A stretch of DNA of 64,000 bases from Nitrospira sp. (GCA_011523385.1 WTGX01000004.1:248001-312000); one strand, 5' to 3'. Counted from the first letter of the stretch, positions 42,201 to 57,200 are shown. Notes: generated by a model from the sequence alone, not told the origin. Numbers and translations are program-made.

Positions 42201-45200
42201 TGACCGAACCGCCGGAGGGGGTCAAGGTGTCGGCCTGGGCGAGCACCGTAGCCGGGTCGCCGGCGTCGAGCAGCCGGTAGTCTTCGCTTCCGGTCCAGCC
42301 GCCGCTGGTGTTGCGGCTCGCGGTGCTGTTCCCGGTCCCGAACCTCACGCTGGTGTAGGAGGACGGAATCCCCGACACGGTGAAGGCATGCGTCTCGCCC
42401 TCGTAGATGTCGGTGAACGCGGGTGTGACGCTGAGGTCGTCGTCGGTGATGGTGAGCGTGTGGACGTCCGTCGTCCCGACGGCGTAGCCGGTTCCGCTCG
42501 TGAGGGTCAGCACCACCGTCTCGTCGACTTCATTGTCAGGGTCGTCGGTAATCTTCACCGGAATGACCGCGCTGGTGGCGCTCGAGGCCACCGATACACT
42601 CCCGGAGTTCTCGATGCTGAAGTCGGACCCCTCCGTCGCCGTGCCCGAGACGGCGTAGCTCAGGGTCAGGTTCTCGTTCGGCGCCGGATTGAGCGTCACC
42701 TGCACGTTGTGCGTGCCCGCGCTCTCGGCGGCCGAGGAGACGGCGGAGGCAAACTGCGCCACGAGGGTGGGCTGCGGGTCCGCGTCCTTGATCGTCACCG
42801 CCAGGTCCCCGGTCACCGAGCCGTAGCCACCTCCCGCGGCGGTGTGCGTCAGGGTGACCTGATCGTTGCTGGAGTCCGCATCCTGAATGGCGCTCAGCGA
42901 CACCGTCTGCGCCTGGTTCCAGTTCGACGGGGTGAAGGCGAGCGTATCCTGGTTGCCGGTGTCGTCACCGTCGGTATCCACCGTCAGGTCGGAGCCGGCG
43001 TGCCCGCTCACCGTCACCGTCACGTCCGCGGAGGGCTGCTTGGCCAGCTTCACCGTGTAGCTGCCGCTGCCGCCCCCGGGCAGCAGCACCGCGGACGGGG
43101 CAAACACCAGGGCGCCGGTGTCGTTGTCGCTCAGGATCACCGTGCTCGAGGTGATGCTGCCGGCCGTCACCCAGGCAGGCAGGTTCGCCGTGTCGATGGC
43201 CACCGTGAAGGTCTCCTCGTCCTCTGCGACATCGTTGCCGACAATTATTATGTCGAAATGACCCACGACTATCCCCGCCGGTACGGTCGTCGAGGTGACG
43301 GGTTTGTAATCCTCTCCAGCCTTGGCCGTGCCGTCGGTCAATATCAGCGGCAACACCCAGTCCCGACCCGCCGCCGGAGTCACACGGAAAACCGGCTGGG
43401 AAGGACCGTTTTCTTCAGTGACAAGATATTCCGTCTTGCTGAGAGTCACGGTCACCGAGTCCGGCGCATCGACGATCCCCAGCGACAGCGGCTGGCCGTG
43501 CACGCTGATCGACAGCGACTCCCTCGATTCGGCGGTGTTGTCCTCGACGATCTGCAGCGAAAACACACCTACCAGGATTTTCCTTGACCGCTGAAGGTTC
43601 GCGCGCGTCGAGTCGATGGTGATCGACGCGGCGCCGCTGTCGAAATTGCGGCAGGTGACGCCCGCAACGGGACGGCACGTCAGCCGGTAGTCCGTGCCCC
43701 GCGTGGCGCTGCCGCCGAACGTAACCGTGAATGTCTTCACCTCATTCACGGCCAATCTCGGTTCAAAACTGAGATTCAGCTCATAAGTCCCGCCTTCGGG
43801 CGCGTCAGTGACGCCCGAAAGGGCCAAGGAGTGAAACGATCCCATGATGTCGGGATCGTTGTCGTTCACCGTCACCGAGGCGGAGGCAGGCGACCCGACC
43901 GCGTAGCCGTCACCCGCTTCGACGGCAACCGTGACTTCGCCGTTCCGGTCGAACGTATCGTCTGCGGTTTGCACGGTCAGCGTGCCGCGGCCGCGGGTGA
44001 CGACAACCTGCCTGGCGCCTGCCTGCCCGGGGGCCAGGCCGATGTCGCGTGACGTCACGTTCACGTTCACCGTGATGGCGCCGGTCAGCGCCGGGGTGGC
44101 CGTCAGCTCGAAGGTAGCCGCGGCGCCCTCGGCGACGGCCGCGCCGCCGCTGATGCCGACCGCCGGCACTTCGTTGTCCGTCACCCGCACGTCGACGGCT
44201 TCCGCGGTCACGCCCCGGTATTCGCCCGTGCCCCTGACGACGTGGGTGATAGTGGTGCGCTCGTCATCGAAATCCGCATCGTCCTGCGGCGTGACGTTCA
44301 CCCGTTGTGCGCGGTCCCAGTTCGACGGCGTGAAGGTCAGGGTGGCACTGGCGCTTGGCGTGCCCGGACCCGGGTGCAGCCTGACCACCGCCGGGTCGCC
44401 GCTGGTCGCCGTGATCGTCACGTTCCCCGCCGGGGCCTTGCGTAGCGACAACCAGTAACTGAAGGGCTGGCCGCCCTCGGTGGGCCGGAGATACTGCGGC
44501 GCAACCGTAACACCGGCGGATGGCGATTGGGCGTCCAGGATGGTCACGGTGGCCACGCCGCGGCCGATGATCACCGTGTCCGGGTTGGAACTTTTCAACT
44601 CCACCGTCATCTCCTCGTCGCCCTCGACGAGGGTATCGACCTCGGCGAAGCCGGTGATGAAGAGCTCGTCTTCGCCTTGCCGGAACGTGAGGTTGTTGTT
44701 GCAGGTGATGAAGTAATCACCGGGGCGGGCGCTGCCCGGAATGCAATAGACGTGCACGTTGAGCCGTTCGGGCGCCGGCTGGTCGAGCAGGACCGGGATA
44801 CGGAGCTCTTCGTCTTCTTCGACGAAATAGACGGCCCGGTCGAAGCCGGCCGTCGACGTCTCGTTGATGTTGAAAGCGACCGAGCCGGTTCCCGACGCGC
44901 CGCCGCCGAGGTTGGTACCGGAACCGGCGTTCAGGGTACCGAGCGCCACGGTCACCGATTCCGAGCCTTCCTCGACGCTGTCCTCGACGCCAGTGAGGGT
45001 CAGCGTCGCAGTGCGCTTGGCGCCCGGGCCACCGGTGAAGACGATCTCGGCGTTGCCGTTGTGGAGGTTGCGGCACTGTACGCCGCCGCTCGTGTTCTCG
45101 CAGGCGACGGTGTAGTCCGTGCCGCGGTTCGCGGTGCCGCCGAAGGTAAGCGGCACCGTCAGCGCTTCGGGCGCCACCAGGGCCCGTCCGAGATCCACGG

Positions 45201-48200
45201 TGACGGTCTTGACGCCGCCCCTCTCGGAGACGTTGCCCGCGGGGGCCGAGAGCCTGACCCGGGTCGGGTCGTCGTCCATGATGGTGACGGTGAGCGTTTT
45301 TTTCGCCTCGTCGAGGCCCAGTCCCGGCGTCGTCGCCGGCAGGGAGAGCGTGGCCGAGAAGGTCTCGTGCGGCTCGTCCTCGCCGTCGCCGCGCACGGGG
45401 AAATTCACCGCCCGGCTCGACTGACCGGAGGCAATGGCGGGGTCCGGGTTGCCGGTGCCCGTGCCGGTGCAGCGGGCGTCGCCGGCAAAGCCGCGGTAGT
45501 CGCCGGATGCGCCGAGCGTCGCGGTGCCGCCGTCGAGGCAGACGCGGAAGGTCACCGGGCCGCTGCCGGAGGAGAGGCTCGCGTTCACGCTGACCTGTGG
45601 CTGGGTGCCCGCTGCGCCTTCGGCGACGGATTGCGTGGTGGTCGCCCAGCCGAGGGTGCGCCCGTCGCTCACCGTCACGTTGAAGGTCCTGTCGGTGCCG
45701 TGCGGGTCCGCGCCGCCGCCGACGTTGGTGTCCGAATCGGCGTCGAACTGCTGATTGCTGCCGAGCGCGATCGTGAAGGTCTTGCCGCCGGCGTCGGCGC
45801 CGGCGGTGAGCTCGAGGGTCGCGGTCTCGGCGCCGGCGCCGGCAAAGCGCACGGTCGGGGTGGCGGTATTGGTCCCCAGCAGGCTCACGCCCGTGTTGCT
45901 CGCGCCGCTCTTCGTGGCGAGGCTCCAGTCGCCGGTGGTGACGCCCGTGCCGGAGATCGGCAGCGGCACGTCGATGACCTCGCCAGTCACCAGCGCCCGC
46001 TCCAGGCTGACCCTGAACGTCACCGTGCCGCCTTCGTACACCACGCCGCTGCCGACCCGGGCCAGGCGCACCACCGTCGGGTCGTCGTCGGTAATCGTGA
46101 ACGTGACCGTGCGCCTGGACGCATTCACGCTCAGCCCCGTGACGTCGTTCGGCAGGGAGAGCGTGGCCGAGAAGGTCTCGTCCGGCTCGTCCTCGCCGTC
46201 GCCGCGCACGGTGAAGCTCACCGCCCGGCCCGACTGACCGGAGGTAATGGTGGGGTCCGGGTTGGTCGTGCCGGTGCCGGTGCAGCGGGCGTCGCCGGCA
46301 AAGCCGCGGTAGTCGCCGGTCGCGCCAAGCGTCGCGGTGCCGTCAACGAGGCAGACGCGGAACGTCACCGTACCGCTGCCGGAGGAGGAGAGGTTCGCGT
46401 TTACGCTGACCTGTGGCTGGGTGCCCGCCGCGCCTTCGGCGACGGACTGCGTGGTGGCCGTCCAGCCAATGGTGCGAGGATCATTGACCGCGACAGAGAA
46501 GCTGTTGTGGGTGCCGTGCGGGTCCGCGCCGCCGCCGACGTTGGTGTCCGAATCGGCGTCGAACTGCTGGTTGCTGCCCAGCGCGATGGTGAAGGTCTCG
46601 CCCCCGGTTTCGGCGGTGCTGTCTTCGGTGGCGGTGAGCTCGAGGGTCGCGGTCCCGGCGCCGGCGCCGGCAAAGCGCACGGTCGGGGTGGCGGTGTTGG
46701 TCCCCAGCAGGCTCACGCCCGTGTTGCTCGCGCCGCTCTTCGTGGCGAGGCTCCAGTCGCCGGTGGTGACGCCCGTGCCGGAGACCGGCAGCGGCACGTC
46801 GATGACCTCGCCCGTCACCAGCGCCCGCTCCAGGCTGACCGTGAACGTCACCTTGCCGCCCTCGTTGATGGCGCCGGTGCCCTCGCGGGCGAGGCTCACC
46901 TTGGTCGGGTCGTCGTCGCGGACGGTCACGGTCAGGGTGGCCGGACTGACGCCGAGCCCCGTCACCGCCGTCGGCAGCGACAGCGTCGCGGTGTAGGTCT
47001 CGTCCGGTTCGTCGAAGTTGTCCGTGATCGACGCGAAACTCACCGAACGGCTCGACGCGCCCGCGGCGATGGTGAAATCGGCGTTGGTGGTGGCGTTGGT
47101 GCCGGTACAGCGTTGCGTGCCCAGCACGACGCCCCGGTAGTCGGCGCCAAAGGTCGCGGAGCCGTCGGTCAGGCAGACCCGGAAGGCGAGCGGCTGGCTC
47201 CCCGACGACGAGAGATCGACGTTGATCGACCCGGCCGATGCGGTTTCGGTGACGTTCAGGGTCTGCGCGGCCCAGCCCACGGTGCGCAGGTTCAGTCCGG
47301 CGTCGGTCAGGGTGATGCGGCGATTGCCGGTGAGTCTGCCGGTGGCGCCGCCGCCGAGCCCCGTGGCCGTCAGGCGCGGTGCGTTGCCGGTGGAACGGGT
47401 GGGAATGGACACGGTGACCACGTCGTTGGTTGCGTTGTCGTCGATCTCGGCGGTGAGTTTCAGCGTGGCCGTGGTGTCGGTGGCGCCGGACGTCGGGCCG
47501 CTGAAGGTTACCGTGCTCGTGCCCGGGGCGAAGCTCACGCCGGTCGCCGTGCCCGACAGCGCCAGCGTGAAGTGCGTGCCCGCCGTGCCGCCCGCGAACT
47601 GCAGCGGCACCGCGAGGGTCTCGCCTGCGACCAGCCCGCGGTTCAGGGTCAGGCGAATCTCCGCGGTCGCCGTTGCGTCGGCTTCCGTGGCCGTGGTGTC
47701 CGGCGTGCTCAGGGTGACGCGGGTGGGGTTGTTGTCGGCGATGGTAACGTCCACGCCGCTGTTGGCGCCGTTGGCGTAGCCTTCCGGCGGCGCGCCGAGG
47801 TTGATGCGCAGGGTTTCGGCCGGCTCGTCCTCGTTGTCGGCGCGCGCGCTCAGGGTGGCGGTGCCAATGGTCTGGCCGTCGGCGATGGCGATGCTGGTCG
47901 CCAGGGTGTAGTCGCCCGCGGCGGCGGTCGAGGTGGCCGCGCGCTCAACCGGGATGCTGAGCGACCGGCCCGACGGCGCTTCGGAAACTTCGGCGGTGAG
48001 CGTCAGGGTGCCGCCTTCGGTCACCGCGCCGCCTTCGTTCACCGACAGGCTCACTGTTGGCGCTGGGGGCTGGTCGTTGTCCACGAAGACGATTTCGCCA
48101 GGGCCGGTGCGGCTGCCGGAGGCGCCGCCGCTGAGGCCGGTGGCGGTCAGGCGCGGATTGCCGGTGGTCGAGGGCGGGATGCTCACGGTCACCCGCTCGT

Positions 48201-51200
48201 TATCGGTGTCGTCGTCCTCCGTGACCGTCAGCGTCAGCGTCACGGTGGCGGACGAGGACCCGGTGCCCGGGCCGGTGAAGGTGACGGCGGCGTTGGCGTT
48301 GCCGAGGTTCGGGCAGGTGACGCCGGTGGGCATGGTCGTGGGACAGGCCAACGTGAAGTCCGTCCCCGGCGTGGCGCCCGCGAAGCCGAGCGGTACCACA
48401 AGGCTCTCGCCGGACACCAGCCCCCGGTTCAGGGTCAGGGTGATGGTCGCGGGGTCGGTGGCGTCGTCTTCCTCGGCGCTGGCGTCAGGCGTGGCGAGCG
48501 TCACCCGGGTCGGGTCGTTGTCGGTCACCGGGACCTTGGCCGTGCTCGGGGAACCCAGGTCGTAGCCCGCGCCGGCGCCGAGGGTGGCGATGACCGCGCC
48601 GTCCGGTTCGTCCGCGGTCGAGCCGCTGTCGTTGACCGTGTCGACGGTGAATGCCTTCGATGTGGCGCCCGCTTCGATCTCCACCATGCGGCTGACTTCA
48701 TTGGTGTCCGCCACGAAGTCGCTGCCGGCCGCCTCACCGATGCTGACCTTCACTTCGATGGGCTCTTCAGGCGCGGGGTTCACGTTCAGCGTCAAGCCGG
48801 CCTTGTCGCCTTCGGAGATCGCGTCCTTGGAGGCCGGGGCGACGGTGACCAGTGGCAGCGTCGCTTCGTCGTCGTCGAGGATGGCGAATGCGCCGGAGCC
48901 GCTTGGGGTCACGCCGCCACCGAGATTGAGGAGGTCGTTGTCGCCAAAGCCGGCCAGCCCGATCGACACGGACTCGCTCTCGCCCTCCACCAGGGTATCC
49001 GGCGCGGCGGCGAGTAATACGGTGGCCGAGGCCGCGGAGGGGCCGGTAAAGGTGATCAGCGGCTTGCTGCCGCCCAGGGCATAGGTGACGCCGGCGGGCA
49101 GGGTATCCGGCGCCGACAAGGTATAGTCGTCATCCGGGTCGGCGTCGCCGGAGAGGGTCAGCCTCAGGCGCATTATTTCGAATTCCACCAGCGGCCGGTT
49201 GAGGGCGAGAGTCAGCGTCTTGGCGCCGCCGGTTTCGTCGATGTTGCCCTCGGGCACGGTAAGTGTCACCGAACCGGGGTCGTCGTCGACGATCCGGACC
49301 TCAGCCGAGTTGCGCGGCCCCACGGTGATCTGGTAGGCGGCGTTCGCGGCCAGGGTGGCGGTCAGGCGGCCCCAGCGCTCGTCGGCGTTGTCCGCGGCGG
49401 TCTGGATCTCGAGCGTGGCCGAGCGCTTTTTCACTGGGATGATGACGGACTGCGAGCCGAGTGCGTTGCTCGCGACGAAGTCCCCGACCTGGGTGATGGA
49501 GAGCATGACCGTCAACGGAGCGGCCGGCGTGACGTCTGAACTCACGGTGATTATGGCCTTGCCGCCCTCGGTGATCGAGCTGCTTCCCCACGCAACGCTT
49601 ATCACCGGCAGGCGCTCGTCGTCGTTGACGGCAACCTGCACGTCCGGGCCGGTCGTTATCAAGCCGTAGCCGGATACGGCATGGGAAATGGTGACGCTCT
49701 CATGGCTGTCGTCGGTGTCCTGGGGCGCGTTGACGGTGACCGGCTGCGGCTGGTCCCAGTTGCCAGCATTGAAGCTCAAGGGGCTGGACACGGTGAGCGC
49801 GCCGGTATCGTCCGAGGATGGGGTCACCGTCACTGCGCCGCCTGGGTTGCTGGTCAGTTCCAGCGTGTAGCTGCCGCTGCCGCCCTCCGCGACGGACAGC
49901 GACGTGGGTGTTGCAATGACGCCGTGCTCGGGAAGCACGCGCAGCGCCGACGTCGGCACCGTTCCGGCATGGTAAGCGGGATCTTCCGAGGTGACTCTGT
50001 GGACGATGCTGGTGTTGCCCGGCGCATCGCCGCGCGCGGTGAATTGCAGCGTCCTGCCCGTCCCGGGACCGAAAGTCAGGAATACGGGAGTCAGCGTGAC
50101 CAGGCCCGGGTCCGGGGTGTTGGCAAAGACGTATACCGGCACCGTCGGCTGGGTGGTGACCGTCACGTTGTAGTTCATGGTCTCGCCCTCCCTGACCGAC
50201 AGACTCGTGGGCGAAACCAGCACGCGGGCGCCCGCATCGCGGATGGTGACATTGACCGCCGGTCCCGATGTGACGCCGGCGTAGCCCGAGACGGTATGGG
50301 TGATGACCGCGCTGTCGGAATCGGTATCGGCGTCCGAGGCCACCGTCGCCGTCACGGTCTGCGGTTTGCTGAAGTTGCCGCTGTTGAACGTGAGGGCGCC
50401 GGACAGCGTGAGGCTGGTGTTGGTGGTCGATGGCGTGACCGTGACCGGGCCGCCGGGGTCGGTGTTGAGCCACACCTGGTAGCTGCCGGGCGCGCCGTGC
50501 TCAACCGCGGTGATCGCTTCCTTTGAGGTGCGCATCCGGGCGGTGGCCGACACGGACACGTTGACCGGGTCAGGGGTGATGGCGGCGTAGTGAGTGTCGG
50601 TCGAGGTGATGGCGTGGGTGATGCGGGTGCTGCCGCTGCTGACGCCGGTGACCTGGACGGGCTTGGGCGTCTTCCAGTTGCTCGGTGTGAAGGTCACCGC
50701 GCCGCCGACGGTTGCCGTGGTCGTGCTGCCGCTGGTCGGCGTGATGATGACGTTGCGCGTGGGGGCGCTGTGCAGCACCAGGGTGTAACTCTGGCTCGCG
50801 CCCTCCGCCGGAGAGATCGAGTTGGCGCTGACGGTCACGCCGCGGCCGCGGTCCACCACGGACACCGTGACCTCCGGACCCTTGGTGATGGCGCCGTAGC
50901 CGGAGACCGCGTGAGTGACCTTGATTTCGTTATTGACCAGGTCGCCGTCGGGCAGCGCCGTGACCGTCACCGGCTGCCAGTCGCCCCAGGTGGTGCTGTT
51001 GAAGGTCAGGGACCCGGATACGGTTACCCTGTCTTCGTCGCCGGAACTCGGCGTGACCGTTACCGTGCCGCCCGGGTTGGTGTGCAGCTTCACCCGGTAG
51101 CGGCCGGTCGCGCCGCCCTCGTTCAGCGCGAGGGCCTTCATGTCGAGGTCCACCGCCGGCTGCGCGCCGGCATCGACCAGGGCGATCCGGCCGTCGCCGC

Positions 51201-54200
51201 TGCGCGAGCCGGTGGCGCCGCCGTCCAGTCCGGTCGCGGTGAGCGTGCCGAGGGCGACGGTGACCTCGTCGTCGGTCTCGTCGGCGTCGACGCCCGCCGT
51301 CAGGTCGATGGTGGCCGCTGCAGCGGCGCCGCTGCCGCCGGTGAAGGTGACGCTCGGCGGCGAGGTTGTCAGCGCGTAGGTGACGCCGCCCGGTTTCGGG
51401 CTGGGCTCGCTGATCTCGAAGTCGTCGCCCGCGGTGCCGCCGCTGAACGAGAACGGCGCGACCACCTTCTCCCCGCTCACCAGGACGCGGCCAAGCGCGA
51501 TGCGGATTTCCGCCCTGGCGCTGGAGCTGCCTTCGGTCGCGGAGGCGTCGGGTACGGACAGGGTGACGCTGGTCGCATCGTTGTCGGTGACCTGCACCGA
51601 AGCGGTGGCGCTGGACGACACGGTGTAGCCCGTGCCGGGTTTGATGGTGAGACCGACCGAACCTTTCGGCTCGTCGCCGTCCGCGGCGGAGTCGTCCGTG
51701 TCGACCTCGTAGGTGACCGACTTCGCGTCCGCCGGAATCTGAACTTGCTGGCTGTCCTCGTCCCCGGCAGCCACGAAGTCGGCGACGGCGTCGTCCGCGA
51801 CGCTCAGGCTGACGGTGATGTTCTCCTGCGGGGCCGGTTCCGCGCTGATCCTGAACACGGCCTTGTTCCCTTCGGTCACCGGGTTGCCGCCCGTCACGCT
51901 GAGCACCGGCGTGCCGTCGTCGTCGGTGATGTCGAAGGTGGTCGAACCGCTGCCGCTGGCCCCGCCGTCGAGGCCGGTGCCGGAAGTCAAGCCGAGGCTG
52001 CCGAGCCCGACCGTCACCTCCTCCCCGTCGCCTTCGTCGAGAATGTCGGGTGACGCGGTGAGGGTGAAGGTCGCCTCGTCGGCGACGTTGCGACCGCCGG
52101 TGAAGGTGATGGTGGGCGGATTGACGCCGAGTTGGTAGGTGACGCCGGCGGGCGGCGGGTTCGGGCGGCTCAGGGTGTAGTCCGTACCGCGCGTAGCGTC
52201 CCCGGAGAACGCGAGCGGCACCGGCAGGGTTTCCCCGCTCGCCAGGGGCCGCTCCAGGGCGACGGTAAAGACCTTGGCGCCATTGGTCTCGGCGATGGCG
52301 TCCGTCGAGCCGGACCAGGTCACGCCGGTGGGGTCGTTGTCCTTGACGTTGACGGCGGCGAGGCCACGGGTGGCGTGCACGTTGTAGCCCGTACCCGCGG
52401 CGAGGGCCAGCTTCACGGCGCCCAAGGGCTCGTCGTTCGAGTCGCCGGTGGTGACAATCGTATGGGTCGCCTCGGTCTCCCCGGAGGCGATGGTCACGGA
52501 CTTGCCCGCGCCGATTGCGCCCGCGGCCGTGATGTCGCCGGTTCGGGACACCGTGAAGCTCACGCTCAGGCCGTCGCTCGGGGCGGCACTGGTGCTCGTC
52601 AGGGTGAAACTCGCGCTCGCGCCTTCGTTGACCTCGGCGCTGCCCGAGCGGACGCTCACCGTGGGTGTGTCGGCGCGGTCGTCCTCGATGATATTGAGCC
52701 TGAGCGAATTTGTTCCGGCGTTCACGCCGCCGCTCAGCCCCTGGGTCGTGCGGGTCCCGAGCTGTACCTGCACCGACTCCGCCAATCCCGTTTCCACGTC
52801 GGTGTCCGCGGTGGAGGTGAGCGTGAACGTCGCCGTGCGCGACTTGCCGGCGGTGCCGGTGAAGACGATGGTGGGCGGATCGGTCGCCGGGTCGGTGCTG
52901 TCGAAGTTCCGGAAGGTGACGCCCGGCGGCGGGGGCGAGGGCGTGCTGAGGCTGTAGTCGGTCCCGAACGTGGCCGTGCCGCCGAAACTGAGGGCTTGCG
53001 TCAGGGACTCGCCGGAGACGAGCGCCCGCCCGAGCGTCAGCCTGATTTCCGTCCTGCCGGTATCCTCGTGGAGGGTGGTGGTCGTGGCGGACAGACTGAT
53101 GCCGGTCGGGTCATCGTCGCTGACCGCGACGGTGGCCGCGGCCCCGGACAGCGCGTAGCCGCTGCCCGGGGCGACCGCGACGCTCACCGAGCCGTCGGGC
53201 TCATCCTTGCTGTCGCCCGCCGTCGTGACCCGGAACGTCGCGGTCTCGTCGCCGGCGTTGATGGTCACCGTTTTCTCGCCGGCATTGGTCGGGGACACGA
53301 AGTCGCCCATCTGGCCGACGTTCAGGTTCACGGTGAGATTGGAGGACGGCGCCGGGGAGGCGCTCACGGTGAAACTGGCTTCGGTCCCTTCGGTGACGTT
53401 CGAGCCGGCTGTGATGCTGACGGTGGGATTGGCGCCGTCGTCGTCGAGAATGGTGAAGCTGGCGCTGCCGCTGCCGCGGGCGCCGCCGCCGAGGCCGGTG
53501 CCGGAGGTGTCGCCGAGCGTGCCCGGCGCGACCGAGACGGTTTCGTTGGAGGACTCGATGGTCGTATCCGAGGTGGCGAGTACGCGCAGGGTGGCGGTGG
53601 CCGAGGCGCCGGTTCCGCCGGTGAAGACGATGCGCGGCGTGGCAGTCGTGAGATTCCCGTAACTGACGCCCGCCGGCACCTTGGCCGGCGCGGCCAGGGT
53701 GTAGTCGATGCCGAACGTGGCCGTGCCGGTGAACGACAGGGGCACCGGCAGGGCTTCACCCTCAACGAGCGCCCGGCCGAGCGTGACGGTCAGGCTCGCT
53801 TCCCCGCCGGTTTCGGCGATGTTGCCGGACCCGGAGAGGGTGACCCTGGTGGGGTCGTTGTCGATGAAGACGACGCTTGCCGAGGCGCTGTTGCCCAACC
53901 CGTAGGCGGCGCCCGGCTTCACGCTCACCGTCAGGCTGCCGTCGGGTTCATCGGTGCTGTCGTTGGTCGTCGAGACTCCAAGGGTCACGAAATTGCTGCC
54001 GCTGAGCGTGGTGACAGTCGGCAGAGCCCCGCTGGCAAAATTCCCTTCCTGCACGCTCGACAGGCCGGGGTCCAGTCTGGCGGTGACGTTGATGTCGGAT
54101 TCCACGCGGAAAGCCGCGTTGCCGCCCTCCGTGACGCTCGGTGTGGACGTGCTGATGCTGAGCACCGGCTGTGCGGCGGCAAGGACGGTGACCGGGACGG

Positions 54201-57200
54201 CGGCGGGCGCCGTCAATGCGCCGTAGATCGTGTCCGTGGGGCTGCCGTGCGCATGGCTGACGTTGGCGGTGCCGGCGGCGACGCCGGTGACGGTGACCGT
54301 TGCGCCCGTCTGCCAGGCGCCCGGCGCGATGGTGACCGTTGAGGGTGTGACGGTGGCCTTTTCGGCGTCGTCGCTGGCCACGTTCAGCACTACGCTGGCG
54401 GTTGGTGCGCTTTTGAGCTTGACGGTGTAGGTCGCGTTGCTCCCCGCCACGACCCTGAGGCTGCCCGGCGTGACCGTGAACCCTGACCCTGTATCCGTCA
54501 CCGTCACCGTCACGTTCGGCACGGTCGTCACGCCGGTGTAGCCGTTGATGGTGTGGCTGATAGTCGCGCTGTCGTTCATGGCGTCCCCATCGGTGGCCGC
54601 CGTTACCGTGATCCATTGCGGCGTATTCCAGTTGCCCGAAGCGCCGCCGGTAAACGTCAGGCTGGACGGGGACAGGGTGACATCCGTATTGCCCGAGCTC
54701 GCGCCGATGGTCACGCTGCCGCCCGGGTCGGAGTTGAGCACGATGCTGTAGCGCCCCTCGCCGCCTTCGTCCACCGTCAGCATGGCGCCGCTCAGGGTCA
54801 CGCCGGCGGCCGCGCCCGCGTCCGTGACGGTAATCCTCACCCTGCCGCTGCCGCTTGCGCCGCCGTCGAGTCCGGTGGCGGTCATGCGCGGAGTGCCGCG
54901 CGCCGAGGAGGCGGGAATGGTCACCGTCGCCGCGTCGCGTTCGGTGTCGCTGTCCGCGTTCGCGGTCAAGGTCAGGGTGGCCGTGCGCGCCGCGTTCGTG
55001 CCGCCGGTGAAGGTCAGCGTGTTGCCGCTCAAGCCGATGCGGTTGGCTGCTGTCAGCGCCAGCGAGTATTCGACGGCCGCGAGGCCGGTCACCGCGAGCG
55101 GCACCTGCAACGTCTCGCCGGCGCTCAGGGCGCGGCTGAGCGTGACGGTGAAGCCGGCAGTGGCGGCACTGTCGCCTTCCGTCGCCGTGGTATCGGTGGC
55201 GGCGAGCGTCACGCCGGTGCCGTCGTCGTCCGCGACCGCAACGCTGGCCGAGCCGGCGCCGGAGGCGATGGTGTAGCCCGTGCCCGAGTTGATGGTCAGG
55301 GTTGCCGAGCCGCTGGGCTCGTCGAGGGTATCCGCGCGGGTCGGCACGGCAAAGGTCGTCTCGGTCGCGCCCGCCGGGATGACGGCCTTGTGGCTTCCCC
55401 GCGCGGCCGATGAGACGAAATCGCCGCCCTGGGTGACGGTCAGGTCGATGCTGCGGCTGGTGGTCGAGGCGAGGCTGGAGGTCAGGGTGAATTTGGCATC
55501 CATGCCTTCGGTCACGCCGCTCCCTGCGCTGACGCTGATCTCGGCCGTGCCGCTCCCGTCGGTGATGGAGAAGCTGCCGCCGCCGCTGCCGGTGGCTCTG
55601 CCGTGGAGATGGGTTGCCGGTAGTGACGCCATGCCCACCGTCACGTTCTCGTTACCTTCGATGAGGGTGTCGGCAACGGCATTCAGGATCAGCGTTGCGG
55701 CGGTGTCGGTCTGGCCGGAATTCGGCCCGGTGAAGGTGATGCGCGGCGCTACGGTCAGGTTGGCGTAGGTGACGCCTTGCGGCCGTTGGGATGGCGCGGC
55801 CAGGGTGTAATCGGCGCCGTTCTGCGCGGCGCCGGTGAGCCTGAGATTGACCTGCAAGGTTTCGCCCCGGACCAGCCCGCGCCCGAGCGTGACCGTGAAG
55901 GTCTTCGTGCCGCTCGACTCGGAGACGTCGCCCGCGGGCACGTCGAGCGTGACGCTGGTGGCGTCGTCATCGCGGACGTCGACCCGGTCGATCCTGCGGT
56001 TGGCAGTATCCACGGTATAGCCGTCGCCCTGGTTGAGATCAACCGAAACCCAGCCGGAGGGCTCGTCGCTCAGGTCCGTGACCGTTGCCAGCGTGTAGTT
56101 CACCTCGGATACGCCGGCGGCTAGTTTGATGCTCTGCGCGCCCACGTCGGCGGACGCGAGAAAGTCGCCGCTCCCGGTCACGTTCAGGTTGATGCTCAGG
56201 TCCCGCGTCGGCGGTTTGTTCGCGCTCAGGCGCAGGACCAGGCCCTCGCCTTCCGTCAGGTGTCCGGACCCTTGCCGGGTGAGGCTGATCTCCGGTTCCA
56301 CGTCGTCGTCGACGATGTTGAAGTCGATCGAGCCGGTACCGCGGGCGCCGGCGTCGAGGCCGGTCCCGGAGCCGGCGTTCAACGCCGGCAGGGCCATGGT
56401 CACCGACTCCGACGCGCCCTCGTCCAGGACGTCGGAGGTGGCGCGCAGGGTGAGTGTGGCCGAGGTGTCGGTCCGGCCAGTATCCGGGCCGGTGAACGTA
56501 ATGACGGGCGCGGTTTCGAGCGTCTTGTAGGCCACGCCCGCGGGCTTCGAGCCCGGCGCGCTCAAAGTGTAGTCCGTGCCCAGCGTCGCCGTGCCGCCGA
56601 TGGTGAGCGGCAGGGCCAGGGATTCGCCCGCGACCAGCCCCCGGTCGATGGCGACGGTAATCGTCTTGGCGCCGCCCGTTTCCGGGATATTGCCGCTCGT
56701 GGTCGATAGCTGCACCCCGGTGGGGTCGTCGTCGGTGACGGCGACGGTCGCGGAACCGGCGTCGCCGGATCCCACCGTATACCCCGTCCCGGCATTGAGG
56801 GTGAGCGTCAGCGAACCGCTGTGTTCGTCGTCCTCATCGGCTATGGTGGCGATGGCGTGGGTGAGCCGCGTCGCGCCCGGGGCGAGATTCAGCGACTTGA
56901 CGCCAATGGCGCCCGATGCGACGAAGGCGCCCGTCTGCGCCACCGTGAAGCCGATGCTGCGCGTCTCCTGCGAAGCGCCGGTGACGTTGATGGTGAAGGT
57001 GGCCGTATCCCCTTCGGTGAGCGCGAACGCGGGGCCCTGCACGCTGACGGCCGGCGCATCGTCGTCGTCGGTGATGGTGAGGTCGACATCGCCCGAGCCG
57101 CTGGCGCCGCCGGCGAGCCCCGCGCCGGAATCCTCATCGAGCGCCGGCAGCGCGAAGGTCGCAGTTTCCCCGTCACCCTCGTCCAACGTGTCGTGGACGG

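Noticed and set aside
44527-49017. A 1,496-codon open frame on the plus strand inside the giant gene (also 52132-54342, 56821-58482, 42112-43587, 50590-52053 and 58564-60033)
   Set aside because: These are antisense shadows of a GC-rich, repetitive coding sequence. Their translations are rich in Arg, Gly and Val without any domain or signal, and the minus-strand frame has clear conserved modules.
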